Below, in pieces: positions 25,618 to 33,995 of a stretch of 64,000 nucleotides of DNA. The stretch covers positions 1 through 64,000 of the forward strand of contig JAIXOJ010000104.1 of assembly GCA_027486835.1 (NCBI GenBank). The letters run 5' to 3'. Source of the stretch: Chitinophagaceae bacterium. GTDB taxonomy: Bacteria > Bacteroidota > Bacteroidia > Chitinophagales > Chitinophagaceae. A model generated the notes under the pieces. It did no database searches. It was not told the origin of the DNA and was given only the letters and a program-made list of their open reading frames with translations. Positions within the stretch are counted from its first letter, which is position 1. The number at the start of each line of letters is the position of its first letter. Made by a program: the position numbers and the translations under genes.

Positions 25618-26490
25618 ATGAAAGCAGGTTTTGTAAATATTTTTGGTAAGCCCAATGCGGGCAAAAGCACGTTGATGAATGCATTAATGGGCGAAAAAAT
25701 GGCCATTGTATCCCCTAAAGTGCAAACGACTAGGCATCGCATTAAAGCATTTTTGAACAAACCGGGTGAGTACCAAATTATATTTTCAGATACACCAGGC
25801 ATCATTGAGGCGAAATACAAGCTACACCAAAAGATGATGAATGCGGTGAAATCGGCCTTGGAAGATGCAGACATTGCCTTGCTTATCTTGGATGTAAACG
25901 ACGATTTTGATGAATGTGATGCTATGTTTCAATCATTAAAATTGAATGTACCCGCCATATTGGTACTCAATAAAATAGATGTGGCAGCCAATGGAAAAAT
26001 TGCTGCTGCGGAAGCTTATTTTAAAGACAAGCCTTATTGCAAGCAAATTGTAAAGATTTCTGCTTTGCAAAAAAGCCATATCCAGAAATTGTTGGCAGCC
26101 ATTCTGCTAGCATTGCCCGAAGGCCAACCTTTTTACAGCGACGAAGACTTGAGCGACATGCCCACTCGGTTTTTTGTAAGTGAAATCATTCGGGAAAAGA
26201 TTTACGAACTCTTTGGCGATGAAATACCGTACCATACCGCCGTGTTAATTAATGAATTCAAAGAAAAAGAAGGCATTACCAAGATACAAGCCGACATTAT
26301 CGTAAATCGTGAAACCCAAAAAGTGATCATCATTGGCGAAAAGGGAAGCATGATTAAGAAGATTGGCACCCTTGCCCGAATTGACATAGAAGCGTTCATA
26401 CAACAAAAAGTGTTTTTGGAGTTGTTTGTAAAGGTGAAACCAAAGTGGCGCGATAACGAACTGAAACTAAAAGAATATGGCTACCATTAA
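25618..26490 (+). CDS. era: GTPase Era
   Basis: 290 residues, normal family length. G1 is GKPNAGKST, G3 DTPG and G4 NKID. The effector region follows G1 with the TTRHRIKAFL helix. The C-terminal KH RNA-binding domain includes IIGEKGSMIKKIG. Era binds the 3' end of 16S rRNA and helps mature the small ribosomal subunit. It is followed 114 bp later by the related GTPase der in the same direction, a usual pairing in this phylum. Confidence 0.97.
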   Translation: MKAGFVNIFGKPNAGKSTLMNALMGEKMAIVSPKVQTTRHRIKAFLNKPGEYQIIFSDTPGIIEAKYKLHQKMMNAVKSALEDADIALLILDVNDDFDECDAMFQSLKLNVPAILVLNKIDVAANGKIAAAEAYFKDKPYCKQIVKISALQKSHIQKLLAAILLALPEGQPFYSDEDLSDMPTRFFVSEIIREKIYELFGDEIPYHTAVLINEFKEKEGITKIQADIIVNRETQKVIIIGEKGSMIKKIGTLARIDIEAFIQQKVFLELFVKVKPKWRDNELKLKEYGYH

Positions 26491-26604
26491 GTAGCTAAAT
26501 GCACCTACCAGCTAACCCCGTTTTTAAATAGGAAAGGGTAGGAGCGAAGCATAGATTAATAAATAGAAAAACGAATAACCGCTGGTGCGGGTGAAAAGAA
26601 AATT

Positions 26605-27921
26605 ATGGGTGGATATACAATAGCAATTACAGGCAGGCCCAATGTGGGCAAGAGTACCTTGTTTAACCGATTATTAGAACAACGCAAGGCAATAGTTGAC
26701 GACATCAGCGGTGTGACCCGCGACCGTCAATATGGTGTGGCCGATTGGAATGGTAAACTGTTTAACTTGATAGACACAGGCGGTTTTGTAGCCAATAGCG
26801 ACGATGTGTTTGAAACAGAAATACGCAAGCAGGTAAAAATTGCCATTGAGGAGGCCAATGCCATCATCTTTATGGTGGACGTAACCACGGGCATCACAGA
26901 GCTGGACGACAGCATGGCCGATTTGCTACGCCGAAGCACCAAACCTGTTTACCTAGTAGTAAACAAGGTGGACAATGGACAGCGCGAAATGGACGCAACC
27001 GAGTTTTACAGCCTTGGGTTTGAAGTGTACTACACCGTTAGCTGCTTGAGCGGCACTGGTACGGGTGAATTATTAGATGCATTAGTAGAACCCATTACCC
27101 AAGAAGATGTGGACGCTACCCTGCCCACTACCGAGATACCCAAGTTTGCCATCATTGGTCAACCCAATGTGGGCAAGTCTTCGCTCTTAAATGCCTTGGT
27201 AGGGGAGGAACGCACCATCGTTAGTAATATAGCTGGTACTACAAGAGACACCATCCATACCTATTATAACCTTTACCAAAAAGAGTTTATCCTCATAGAT
27301 ACAGCAGGGCTACGCAAAAAGAATAAAGAGAAAGAAGACCTAGAGTTTTACTCGGTTATCCGTGCCATTCGTGCTATGGATGAAGCCGATATCTGTATGT
27401 TAGTGATTGATGCCGTTAATGGCATTACAGCACAAGATGTCAATATTTTTAGTTTGGCTACCCGTAAGGGCAAAGGCATTGTGGTAGTGGTAAACAAATG
27501 GGATTTGGTATCCAAAGAAACCAACACCGCCCGCGACTACGAGAAGTTATTAAAGGAAAGGCTTGCTCCTTTCACCGATATACCTGTCATTTTCATTTCG
27601 GCCAAAGACAAGCTGCGGATTTTTAAAGTAATTGAAACGGCGATTGAAGTATATGAAAGCAAGAAACGACGCATTGCCACCTCCGTGTTGAATGAAGTGA
27701 TGCTCAAAGCCATTGCGGCATATCAATCACCAGTGGTAAGGGGTAATTTGGTGAAGATTAAGTACGTAACGCAAATTCCTACCCACGTACCCTCTTTTGC
27801 TTTCTTTACCAACTATCCTGATGACATTAAAATGGCGTACAAGAATTACCTAGAAAACCAATTGCGCAAGAATTTCAACTTTAAAGGCGTGCCCATAAGA
27901 ATATTTTTCAGAAAAAAGTAG
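26605..27921 (+). CDS. der: Ribosome-associated double GTPase Der (EngA)
   Basis: 438 residues with two tandem GTPase domains. First: GRPNVGKSTL, DTGG and NKVD. Second: GQPNVGKSSL, DTAG and NKWD. A C-terminal KH-like domain follows, ending GVPIRIFFRKK. Der is needed for assembly of the large ribosomal subunit. No truncation is seen. Confidence 0.97.
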   Translation: MGGYTIAITGRPNVGKSTLFNRLLEQRKAIVDDISGVTRDRQYGVADWNGKLFNLIDTGGFVANSDDVFETEIRKQVKIAIEEANAIIFMVDVTTGITELDDSMADLLRRSTKPVYLVVNKVDNGQREMDATEFYSLGFEVYYTVSCLSGTGTGELLDALVEPITQEDVDATLPTTEIPKFAIIGQPNVGKSSLLNALVGEERTIVSNIAGTTRDTIHTYYNLYQKEFILIDTAGLRKKNKEKEDLEFYSVIRAIRAMDEADICMLVIDAVNGITAQDVNIFSLATRKGKGIVVVVNKWDLVSKETNTARDYEKLLKERLAPFTDIPVIFISAKDKLRIFKVIETAIEVYESKKRRIATSVLNEVMLKAIAAYQSPVVRGNLVKIKYVTQIPTHVPSFAFFTNYPDDIKMAYKNYLENQLRKNFNFKGVPIRIFFRKK

Positions 27922-27948
27922 TAGGTTGAATGAAATGTGGATAAAAGA

Positions 27949-27979
27949 TTTGGTGGTTACAAACCGACTTATATATTTG
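27949..27979 (+). promoter_or_regulatory. Strong Bacteroidota promoter for the small lipoprotein gene
   Basis: TTTG (27949-27952), a 19-bp spacer, then TATATTTG (27972-27979), a complete match to TTTG-N19-TAnnTTTG. Expected start about 27986, leaving a leader of about 25 nt before the ATG at 28012. Confidence 0.8.
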
Positions 27980-28011
27980 CGCCTATTATTAAAAAATTAA
28001 GGTAATTAAAA

Positions 28012-28221
28012 ATGAAAAAATTAGTTTCAATTCTTTCTTTGGCAGTTGTATTTGCTGCATGTGGTAACGGTGAGACAAAAGCACCAGAAGTAGATTCTTT
28101 GAAAATTCAAGATTCTATCAAAACTGCTGATTCTCTTGCTAAAGCTGCTGCTGCCAGCGACACTACTAAAAAAGCTAGTGACAGTACCGCTCCTAAAGCT
28201 GATTCTGCTGCTAAAAAATAA
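28012..28221 (+). CDS. Small Ala/Lys/Ser-rich lipoprotein
   Basis: 69 residues. The leader ends with a lipobox (VFAAC), so the mature chain is about 52 residues anchored by lipid. It is almost wholly low complexity: repeats of DS, AK and TKK around LKIQDSIKTADSLAKAAAAS. No domain is visible. A strong promoter and its own terminator make it a monocistronic, probably abundant, envelope lipoprotein of unknown role. Confidence 0.75.
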   Translation: MKKLVSILSLAVVFAACGNGETKAPEVDSLKIQDSIKTADSLAKAAAASDTTKKASDSTAPKADSAAKK

Positions 28222-28250
28222 TTTTCAGGTTTAATTTCCTGTTAAGGCAC

Positions 28251-28289
28251 AAAGGCCACTTGGTTATCATTACCGAGTGGCTTTTTTTA
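28251..28289 (+). terminator. Terminator after the small lipoprotein gene
   Basis: GCCACT-t-GGT pairs with ACC-g-AGTGGC around tatcatt, followed by seven T. It lies between converging genes. Confidence 0.8.
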
Positions 28290-28292
28290 TGT

Positions 28293-28886
28293 TCATCGTT
28301 GAACGGCAGCAATTATTCGCGTGTCTAGCGGCGAAACGCTGGAGTCAGCAAATAGTACCAAACGGCCTTCTTCATCCAATAAATACTTACAAAAATTCCA
28401 AGTAGGGGCTTGGCTGCACCAGCCATTCTGCAAAGGCTGCGTTAACCATTCATACACGGGGTGCTGCGCCTCGGTTTTTAATACCGGTGTCTTTTGCGCC
28501 AGCGGAAAAGTTACCCCATAGTTGATTCGGCAAAAACTGGCAATGGCAGCATCGTCTGCAGGTTCTTGTTGCCTAAATTCATTACAAGGAAAACCAATTA
28601 CCATCAACTGTTGGCCATAGGTTTTATACAGTGTTTCCAATTCTTCGTACTGTCCTGTAAAGCCACAATTGCTCGCTGTGTTCACCAGCAGAAGCTTTTT
28701 GCCTTTGTAAGCAGCTAAGGTGGTTTTCACCCCACTGTTGAGCGTAACGGGTAAATCAAACACAGACTTTGTAGGAAGCTGCTGGCGCTCATTGATAAGA
28801 AATTGAGCCTTTTTGGGTAGGAGATTGGCAAAAAACATGATTACTTGGTAGGCCTGCTTGAGTATGCGTTGTTGAATGGTTAGCAT
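28293..28886 (-). CDS. Glutathione peroxidase-like thiol peroxidase
   Basis: The start at 28886 (MLTIQQRIL) is preferred; an ATG at 28949 would add 21 residues. The protein has SNCGFTGQYEEL, with the peroxidatic Cys in place of selenocysteine, then VIGFPCNEF with the family Cys, and APTWNFCKYLLD, whose WNF supplies the catalytic Trp and Asn. It reduces hydroperoxides, probably with thioredoxin rather than glutathione in this phylum. Residues 1-40 are a hydrophobic/basic extension, so a membrane-tethered form is possible. Confidence 0.9.
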   Translation of the reverse strand: MLTIQQRILKQAYQVIMFFANLLPKKAQFLINERQQLPTKSVFDLPVTLNSGVKTTLAAYKGKKLLLVNTASNCGFTGQYEELETLYKTYGQQLMVIGFPCNEFRQQEPADDAAIASFCRINYGVTFPLAQKTPVLKTEAQHPVYEWLTQPLQNGWCSQAPTWNFCKYLLDEEGRLVLFADSSVSPLDTRIIAAVQR

Positions 28887-29112
28887 AATTGGGGGTTTAG
28901 TGAAGCTGAAAATGATACAAGAGCAAAGAAAGATACCTTGTTTATGCACAAAATGTGAATAAAAGAGAATCCAATAGTGTTAAATCTACACAATAGCAAC
29001 GAGGCTTTCAATAATAAATTCCAAATACGTAAATGATAACAATTTGTTCATAATTCCTTAACGAAGCGATAATATACATACACAACTTTTGGAAAAATTT
29101 AAACCCGCCCTA

Positions 29113-29988
29113 ATGGAACGAAGAAAGGTAGAAGTTGTGGTGATAAGTGACCTACACCTAGGCACTTACGGTTGCAACGCCCCAGAAATTGTGAACTATT
29201 TGAAGAGCATTGCTCCAGAATTGTTAATCTTAAATGGTGATATTATTGACGGATGGCAATTTAGCAAACGCTATTTTCCCGTAAGTCACATGCAGGTAAT
29301 AAAAGAAATTATCAACCTCATTAGCCGAGGTACTAGGGTTATTTATATTACTGGCAACCACGACGAAGCCATGCGCCGCTACTCTGATTTGCAGATTGGT
29401 AATTTTCAACTCACTGACAAGCTGGTGATGGAGATTGACGGCAAAATGACTTGGATTTTCCACGGCGATGTGTTTGACGCTACCACTAAAGGAAGCGCCA
29501 AAATGCTGGCAAAGCTTGGGGGGCATGGGTACGACCTGCTTATCCTTATTAATAGTTGTATCAACTGGGGCTTGAAGCTTTTTGGAAAAGAAAAAATGAG
29601 CTTGAGCAAAAAAGTAAAGAACGGCGTGAAAAAAGCAGTGGCCTTCATTGGCGATTTTGAACAAACAGCCGCCGAACTAGCCATTGAAAAAAAATACGAC
29701 ACGGTTATTTGTGGTCACATCCACCAACCGCAGAAAAAAACCATAACTACAGATAAAGGCAGCGTTACTTACCTCAACAGTGGCGATTGGATAGAGCACC
29801 TTTCCGCCCTAGAATACAACCATAAAAGTTGGTCTATTTATATGTACGACCCGCATCATTACGAGTCTCGGGCAACCCCTGTGGTGGCTTTGGAAAAGAA
29901 ACTACCCAAGCTAAACGTGGTGCCAGATGAGGTGTTGCTCTTTAACACGCTCAGGTCAGTAGAGAATATTATGAAAGTAAGTGTATAA
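29113..29988 (+). CDS. LpxH-like UDP-2,3-diacylglucosamine diphosphatase family phosphoesterase
   Basis: The ATG at 29113 (MERRKVEVV) gives 291 residues; a TTG 24 bp upstream is less likely. Metallophosphoesterase motifs: SDLHLG, NGDIIDGW, ITGNHDE, FHGDVFD and CGHIHQP. Members hydrolyse UDP-diacylglucosamine in lipid A synthesis or a related sugar-nucleotide bond. The downstream glycosyltransferase begins 18 bp later; this pair recurs in Bacteroidota, so a shared envelope-glycolipid role is probable. Confidence 0.85.
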   Translation: MERRKVEVVVISDLHLGTYGCNAPEIVNYLKSIAPELLILNGDIIDGWQFSKRYFPVSHMQVIKEIINLISRGTRVIYITGNHDEAMRRYSDLQIGNFQLTDKLVMEIDGKMTWIFHGDVFDATTKGSAKMLAKLGGHGYDLLILINSCINWGLKLFGKEKMSLSKKVKNGVKKAVAFIGDFEQTAAELAIEKKYDTVICGHIHQPQKKTITTDKGSVTYLNSGDWIEHLSALEYNHKSWSIYMYDPHHYESRATPVVALEKKLPKLNVVPDEVLLFNTLRSVENIMKVSV

Positions 29989-30006
29989 TTCACAAAAGTT
30001 TTTCTT

Positions 30007-31062
30007 ATGAAAATACTATATGCGGTACAAGCAACAGGTAATGGCCACATTGCGCGAGCCATAGAATTGATGCCCTTTTTGAAGCAATATGGGGAGGTGG
30101 ATGTGTTTTTAAGTGGCAGCAACAGCCATTTATCCCCCGCCCTGCCCATCAAATACCGCAGCGAAGGGCTTAGTTTGTTTTATGGCAACAGTGGCAGCTT
30201 AGATTATTATAAGATTTGGCAGCAGCTAAAAATAACCCGTGTGTGGCAAACCGCCCGCCAACTGCCCGTGGAGCAGTACGACCTTGTTATCAACGATTTT
30301 GAGTGCATCACTGCCCTTGCTTGCAAGTTGAAAGGGGTTAAAAGCATTCAATTTGGCCACCAAGCCAGTTTTCAATCGGCACAAACGCCCCGGCCTGCCG
30401 TAAAAGACACCATGGGCGAATGGATTTTAAAACATTATGCACCTGCTACCCAATATGTGGGTTTGCACTTTCAGCCCTACGATTCTTTTATTTATTCACC
30501 TATTTTAAAAGAGACCGTTTTGCAGGCCACTCCCGAAAACCACGGTCATGTGACCGTTTACCTCGCCCATTACAGCGACCAAGTAGTGCTAAAAACCCTG
30601 CAACAATGCGCCGATGTGCGCTTTGAAGTGTTTAGCAAAAAGGCAAAAACCATTGAGCAGTTCGGGAATGTGACCCTAATGCCCATTGGCAATGAAGCTT
30701 TTACCCAAAGCATGATTAACAGTATGGGCGTAATTACAGGGGCTGGTTTTGAAACCCCCGCCGAAGCCCTCTACCTTGGAAAAAAACTATTGTGTTTACC
30801 CATCAGGGGTCAATATGAGCAATTGTGCAATGCTGCTGCACTCGAAAGTTTCCGTGTGCCAGTGGTCAAACAAATTACCCCACACATGAGCGGTATGATT
30901 TACGGATGGCTAGCCAGCCTACCACCCAAAAAACTCACCCTTACCCACCAGACCAGCGAAGTAATATCTATAATGATGAAACAAGGGATGAACCAACGGA
31001 ACAAACCCCGTTTTTCCTCCAAAACTTACCAGCACGATGCCCAAATGCCCGCTTTTGGGTAG
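30007..31062 (+). CDS. Glycosyltransferase family protein (MurG-like fold)
   Basis: 351 residues. GNGHIARAIEL at the N-terminus and GAGFETPAEALYLGKKLLCL in the C-terminal half are the donor-binding marks of MurG/GT28-like transferases. QYEQLCNAAAL follows, as in the COG1819-type group. Cytoplasmic, with no TM. It pairs with the LpxH-like phosphoesterase upstream (18 bp). Acceptor and donor are unknown. Confidence 0.75.
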   Translation: MKILYAVQATGNGHIARAIELMPFLKQYGEVDVFLSGSNSHLSPALPIKYRSEGLSLFYGNSGSLDYYKIWQQLKITRVWQTARQLPVEQYDLVINDFECITALACKLKGVKSIQFGHQASFQSAQTPRPAVKDTMGEWILKHYAPATQYVGLHFQPYDSFIYSPILKETVLQATPENHGHVTVYLAHYSDQVVLKTLQQCADVRFEVFSKKAKTIEQFGNVTLMPIGNEAFTQSMINSMGVITGAGFETPAEALYLGKKLLCLPIRGQYEQLCNAAALESFRVPVVKQITPHMSGMIYGWLASLPPKKLTLTHQTSEVISIMMKQGMNQRNKPRFSSKTYQHDAQMPAFG

Positions 31063-31270
31063 GTTGTTCACATCTTTTCCACATTTATACCATCCTAGTC
31101 TAATAATTTCTTTATTCTTTTCTAAAAATTATATACACGTTTAAAGGTTTTCATTATTTTGCACCCATTCCAGTATAGCAAGTAAGTAATGATGATGTAG
31201 CAGACTCGCAATACAGGCTTTTAGTAGATTTAAAATATTTTTTGGTATTCATTTTTAATGCTTATTCTTT

Positions 31271-31972
31271 ATGACAGTCGAGTACTCTTTATCGGCCAAT
31301 CATCTAACGGCTGACCCAAATGACCAAAAGGCTACGGTCATTCCCAAAGAAACCATCACTTACGAAGGTTTGAAGGAAAACATAGCCAAGCGAGGAAACA
31401 CGCTTACCCCTATTGATATCGAAGCTGTACTGGCGGCTTATCATGAAGAAGTGGGCAGTCTTGTTGCAAATGGTTATGCCGTAATTACCCCATTAGTAAA
31501 CATTAAACCCAGTATCCAGGGGGTATTTTCTGACCCATCAGATACTTTTGATAGTAAAAGGCACATCATTGTGGCTACTCTTTCTCCAGGAGTTGATTTA
31601 AATGAAAAAATGGCTTCTGCTTCCCCAGTAAAGAAATCTGGTAGCAGCAATCCTACTCCAGATATTATCACATTTATAGACGCTAATACAAACACTTATA
31701 CCATTGCAACGCCAGGGAAAATTGGCACTATCATAGGTACTGAATTAAAATTTAATCCTAATAATCCTGCTGAGGGCGTCTTTTTCAAAGACTTGAAATC
31801 GGGCAATTTGACCCAAGTAACTGATTTTGCGCAGCTTGCTCCCACAAAACTAATTTTTATCATCCCCTCCAGACTTGCACCTTCCAATTATTCACTCATG
31901 GTAATTAAGGGTTACACAAAAAATGTAGAACTCCGTTCTGATGTTTACCAACAAACCATCACTGTAAAATAG
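31271..31972 (+). CDS. HU-like DNA-binding domain / DUF4469 protein
   Basis: 233 residues. Residues 1-120 resemble the divergent HU-like domain of Bacteroidota (YEGLKENIAKRGNTLTPIDI, then VANGYAVITPLVNIKPSIQG). Residues 130-233 are an immunoglobulin-like DUF4469 domain (GTELKFNPNNPAEGVFF, LIFIIPSRLAPSNYSLMV). Such proteins are common, often as chromosome- or nucleoid-associated factors; the exact role is unknown. Ends before a terminator. Confidence 0.8.
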   Translation: MTVEYSLSANHLTADPNDQKATVIPKETITYEGLKENIAKRGNTLTPIDIEAVLAAYHEEVGSLVANGYAVITPLVNIKPSIQGVFSDPSDTFDSKRHIIVATLSPGVDLNEKMASASPVKKSGSSNPTPDIITFIDANTNTYTIATPGKIGTIIGTELKFNPNNPAEGVFFKDLKSGNLTQVTDFAQLAPTKLIFIIPSRLAPSNYSLMVIKGYTKNVELRSDVYQQTITVK

Positions 31973-32000
31973 CTGCTGTATTTACCCCCAATTATAGTTT

Positions 32001-32038
32001 ACCACCCTTGTTCCTATACAAGCGGTGGTTTTTTTTTG
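32001..32038 (+). terminator. Terminator after the HU-like gene
   Basis: ACCACC-CTTGT pairs with ACAAG-c-GGTGGT around tcctat, followed by a run of T. Confidence 0.8.
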
Positions 32039-32258
32039 ACCATGTTTTCCATCTTTTTCTAATCGTATTTGGTTGCTTCGCCAATGAAAAAAGTGGTGAC
32101 AAGAGTTTGTAATTTTTGCTATCGCAAATGATTCAGCTTGCGATTAGCCATTAAATCATCAACAAGGTTTGATTTTTTTTTAGATAAATTGAATGCTATT
32201 AAAGGTCAACTAAAAGGTATTTAGAACATAATGATATCCAATCTTATAAAAAAGAGAA

Positions 32259-32440
32259 AGCTAAGTTTAATGAATGGATAGGCTACGCTTAGTGAATGGA
32301 TAGGCTACGTTTAGTGAACGGATAGGCTACGTTTAGTGAACGGATAGGCTACGTTTAGTGGATGGATAGGCTAAGTTTAGTGAATGGGTAGGCTACGTTT
32401 AGTGAATGGGTAGGCTACGTTTAGTGAATGGATAGGCTTA
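32259..32440. repeat. 22-bp tandem repeat array
   Basis: About eight copies of gaatggataggctacgttt plus agt, starting in full at 32272 and ending in a partial unit. Variation is limited to single bases. No dyad of note. No gene covers it. Confidence 0.93.
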
Positions 32441-32448
32441 TCAAGTGC

Positions 32449-32616
32449 GAAAGTGCTAGCATAGGGTTTGCGCCAATTGCTAGCTTACCAATTGCGCAAG
32501 CCCTAGCATAGGAATCGCGCACGCCCTAGCATAGGAATCGCGCACGCCCTAGCATAGGAACCGTGCAAGCCCTAGCATAGGAATCGTGCAAGTCTCAGTA
32601 TAAGAACGGTTCAAAA
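32449..32616. repeat. 23-bp tandem repeat array, directly after the 22-bp array
   Basis: About seven units of the form gccctagcataggaatcgcg plus cac, decaying at both ends. Each unit holds the small dyad CCTA-gca-TAGG. Sequence is unrelated to the neighbouring 22-bp array except for similar length. Confidence 0.9.
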
Positions 32617-32742
32617 ATTATTTTTGGAGAAACTGCTTTTATGAAGCTGTCATTTGAATGACAACAGAAAGTAAAAGCGAGTAATGTCTTTGCCTTAAAA
32701 GCACTTCATACTGCACAAACCAGGATGATTGAGTTGAGATGT

Positions 32743-33087
32743 TTATTTTACCAATGCCTTAAAATGCCCCCTTAATACAATAAAAGAAAGACCAAGAACA
32801 TTAAGTGTGGTGGTACCCAAAAGGGTGATGAGTACGGTATCGCTCAATTGAAGATGCCAGATTCCTTGGAAAATTAAGATAACCAAAACCGCCATTAACC
32901 ATACAGATACCAATATGGCCGTCCAAATGGCTAACCATTTGCGGTCTGTTGTGTCCGATTTGTAGCGGACAGCTTCTAGCCGCTTCAATAATTGTTGGAT
33001 GGCCAAATCATTTGTATCTGTATTAGTTTCTTCTAATACTGATTTTTCTTCCTCAAAGAGATTGAATAAATCTTGATTGCTAGACAT
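32743..33087 (-). CDS. Two-TM membrane protein, candidate toxin of a Panacea TA pair
   Basis: 114 residues: an acidic coiled N-part (1-48), TM1 about 51-73, TM2 about 83-105 and a basic tail (RGHFKALVK). It overlaps the 3' end of a Panacea-domain gene by 8 bp. Panacea antitoxins are known to neutralise many toxin types, including small membrane-active ones, so this is the candidate toxin. No sequence motif proves toxicity. Confidence 0.65.
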   Translation of the reverse strand: MSSNQDLFNLFEEEKSVLEETNTDTNDLAIQQLLKRLEAVRYKSDTTDRKWLAIWTAILVSVWLMAVLVILIFQGIWHLQLSDTVLITLLGTTTLNVLGLSFIVLRGHFKALVK

Positions 33088-33526
33088 CTATATGACTAAA
33101 GTAGTTTTTAATAAAAGCATCTGGTATCGCTTGATCCCAATCGAAACCCTTTTGTTGCGTTGTTAAATCCCATGGACTTCCTGGCTTGTAAGACCAACTG
33201 GAGAATTGAGAACTACTAAACTGAGCGTATTTGTCAACTAGCCTATTGAACAAGTTAGTAAGTTCCAAATCTTGACGGATAGTAGCAAAAGCTTCATCAG
33301 TCAAATCTAATGGTTTGGTATAATCCACTTTTATGCGGGTATTTGGAAATACTGGTCCATAAGGCCAAGCCTTGGGTTGCTCGTTAAAAATGCTACTGTG
33401 GCGGTGTGCAAGAAAATAGCCATAGGCAATGTATAGCATCTTTTGCACCTTGGTTATGTTAAGCGTCACCTGCTTTGAACCAGCAATGGCCAACAAATAC
33501 TTAGCAGCTAATACACTATCGTACAT
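33080..33526 (-). CDS. Panacea (DUF4065, SocA-like) domain antitoxin
   Basis: 148 residues. The Panacea signature is clear: LTNITKVQKMLYIAYG-like (here LNITKVQKMLYIAYGYFLA), then KAWPYGPVFPNTR, and YSSSQFSSW-like ending with SPWDLT. These proteins act as antitoxins in two-gene modules. It is upstream of, and overlaps, a two-TM protein gene, the usual antitoxin-first order. Confidence 0.85.
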   Translation of the reverse strand: MYDSVLAAKYLLAIAGSKQVTLNITKVQKMLYIAYGYFLAHRHSSIFNEQPKAWPYGPVFPNTRIKVDYTKPLDLTDEAFATIRQDLELTNLFNRLVDKYAQFSSSQFSSWSYKPGSPWDLTTQQKGFDWDQAIPDAFIKNYFSHIDV

Positions 33527-33632
33527 AGTTTCTTTTTTTTAAAAATTGACTGGCTGACAAATATAAATGGAATGGGTAATTATGGAATGTAGTTGGGGGT
33601 TTATGTATGAATTGTATTTTTTGCTGTAGCTT

Positions 33633-33908
33633 CTAGCTTAAAAGGTGATTCACACGCCTTAAAGAAGGTAATTGGCGAAGCTTTTGATAACGAAACTTAA
33701 AAGAACCTGTATAGATTAAAGTTATTTTGTCAAAGTTTGATATCTTGTCCCTGCCTTTATAACAGACTTCTTTTTTGTCTTTGCTATGGTATAATGGAAT
33801 ACCCGCTAGTACGTCCATATCGCTATCGTCCATCACGGGGTTGCCAATCAAAACCCATTCATCTGGATAAAGGGCATTTATTTCTACGATATTTATTAAT
33901 TGTTCCAT
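33633..33908 (-). CDS. Small conserved-looking protein of unknown function
   Basis: 91 residues from the ATG at 33908 (MEQLIN). Features: YPDEWVLIGNPVMDD, AGIPLYHSKDKKEVCYKGRD and DKITLIYTGSFKF. It has the compact pattern of a small globular beta-rich protein, and I recall similar short proteins in other bacteria, but I cannot name a function. No signal or TM. 106 bp from the Panacea antitoxin gene on the same strand. Confidence 0.55.
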   Translation of the reverse strand: MEQLINIVEINALYPDEWVLIGNPVMDDSDMDVLAGIPLYHSKDKKEVCYKGRDKISNFDKITLIYTGSFKFRYQKLRQLPSLRRVNHLLS

Positions 33909-33995
33909 GTTATTGTACGTTAAAGACACGAATTTAAGGAGTTGTCATTTACCATTTATGGTGGTGGTGGTTGGTGGCCTTAAAGCTGGTCAACA

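Noticed and set aside
32259-32616. Possible CRISPR array
   Set aside because: Repeats are contiguous with no unique spacers and no cas genes nearby.
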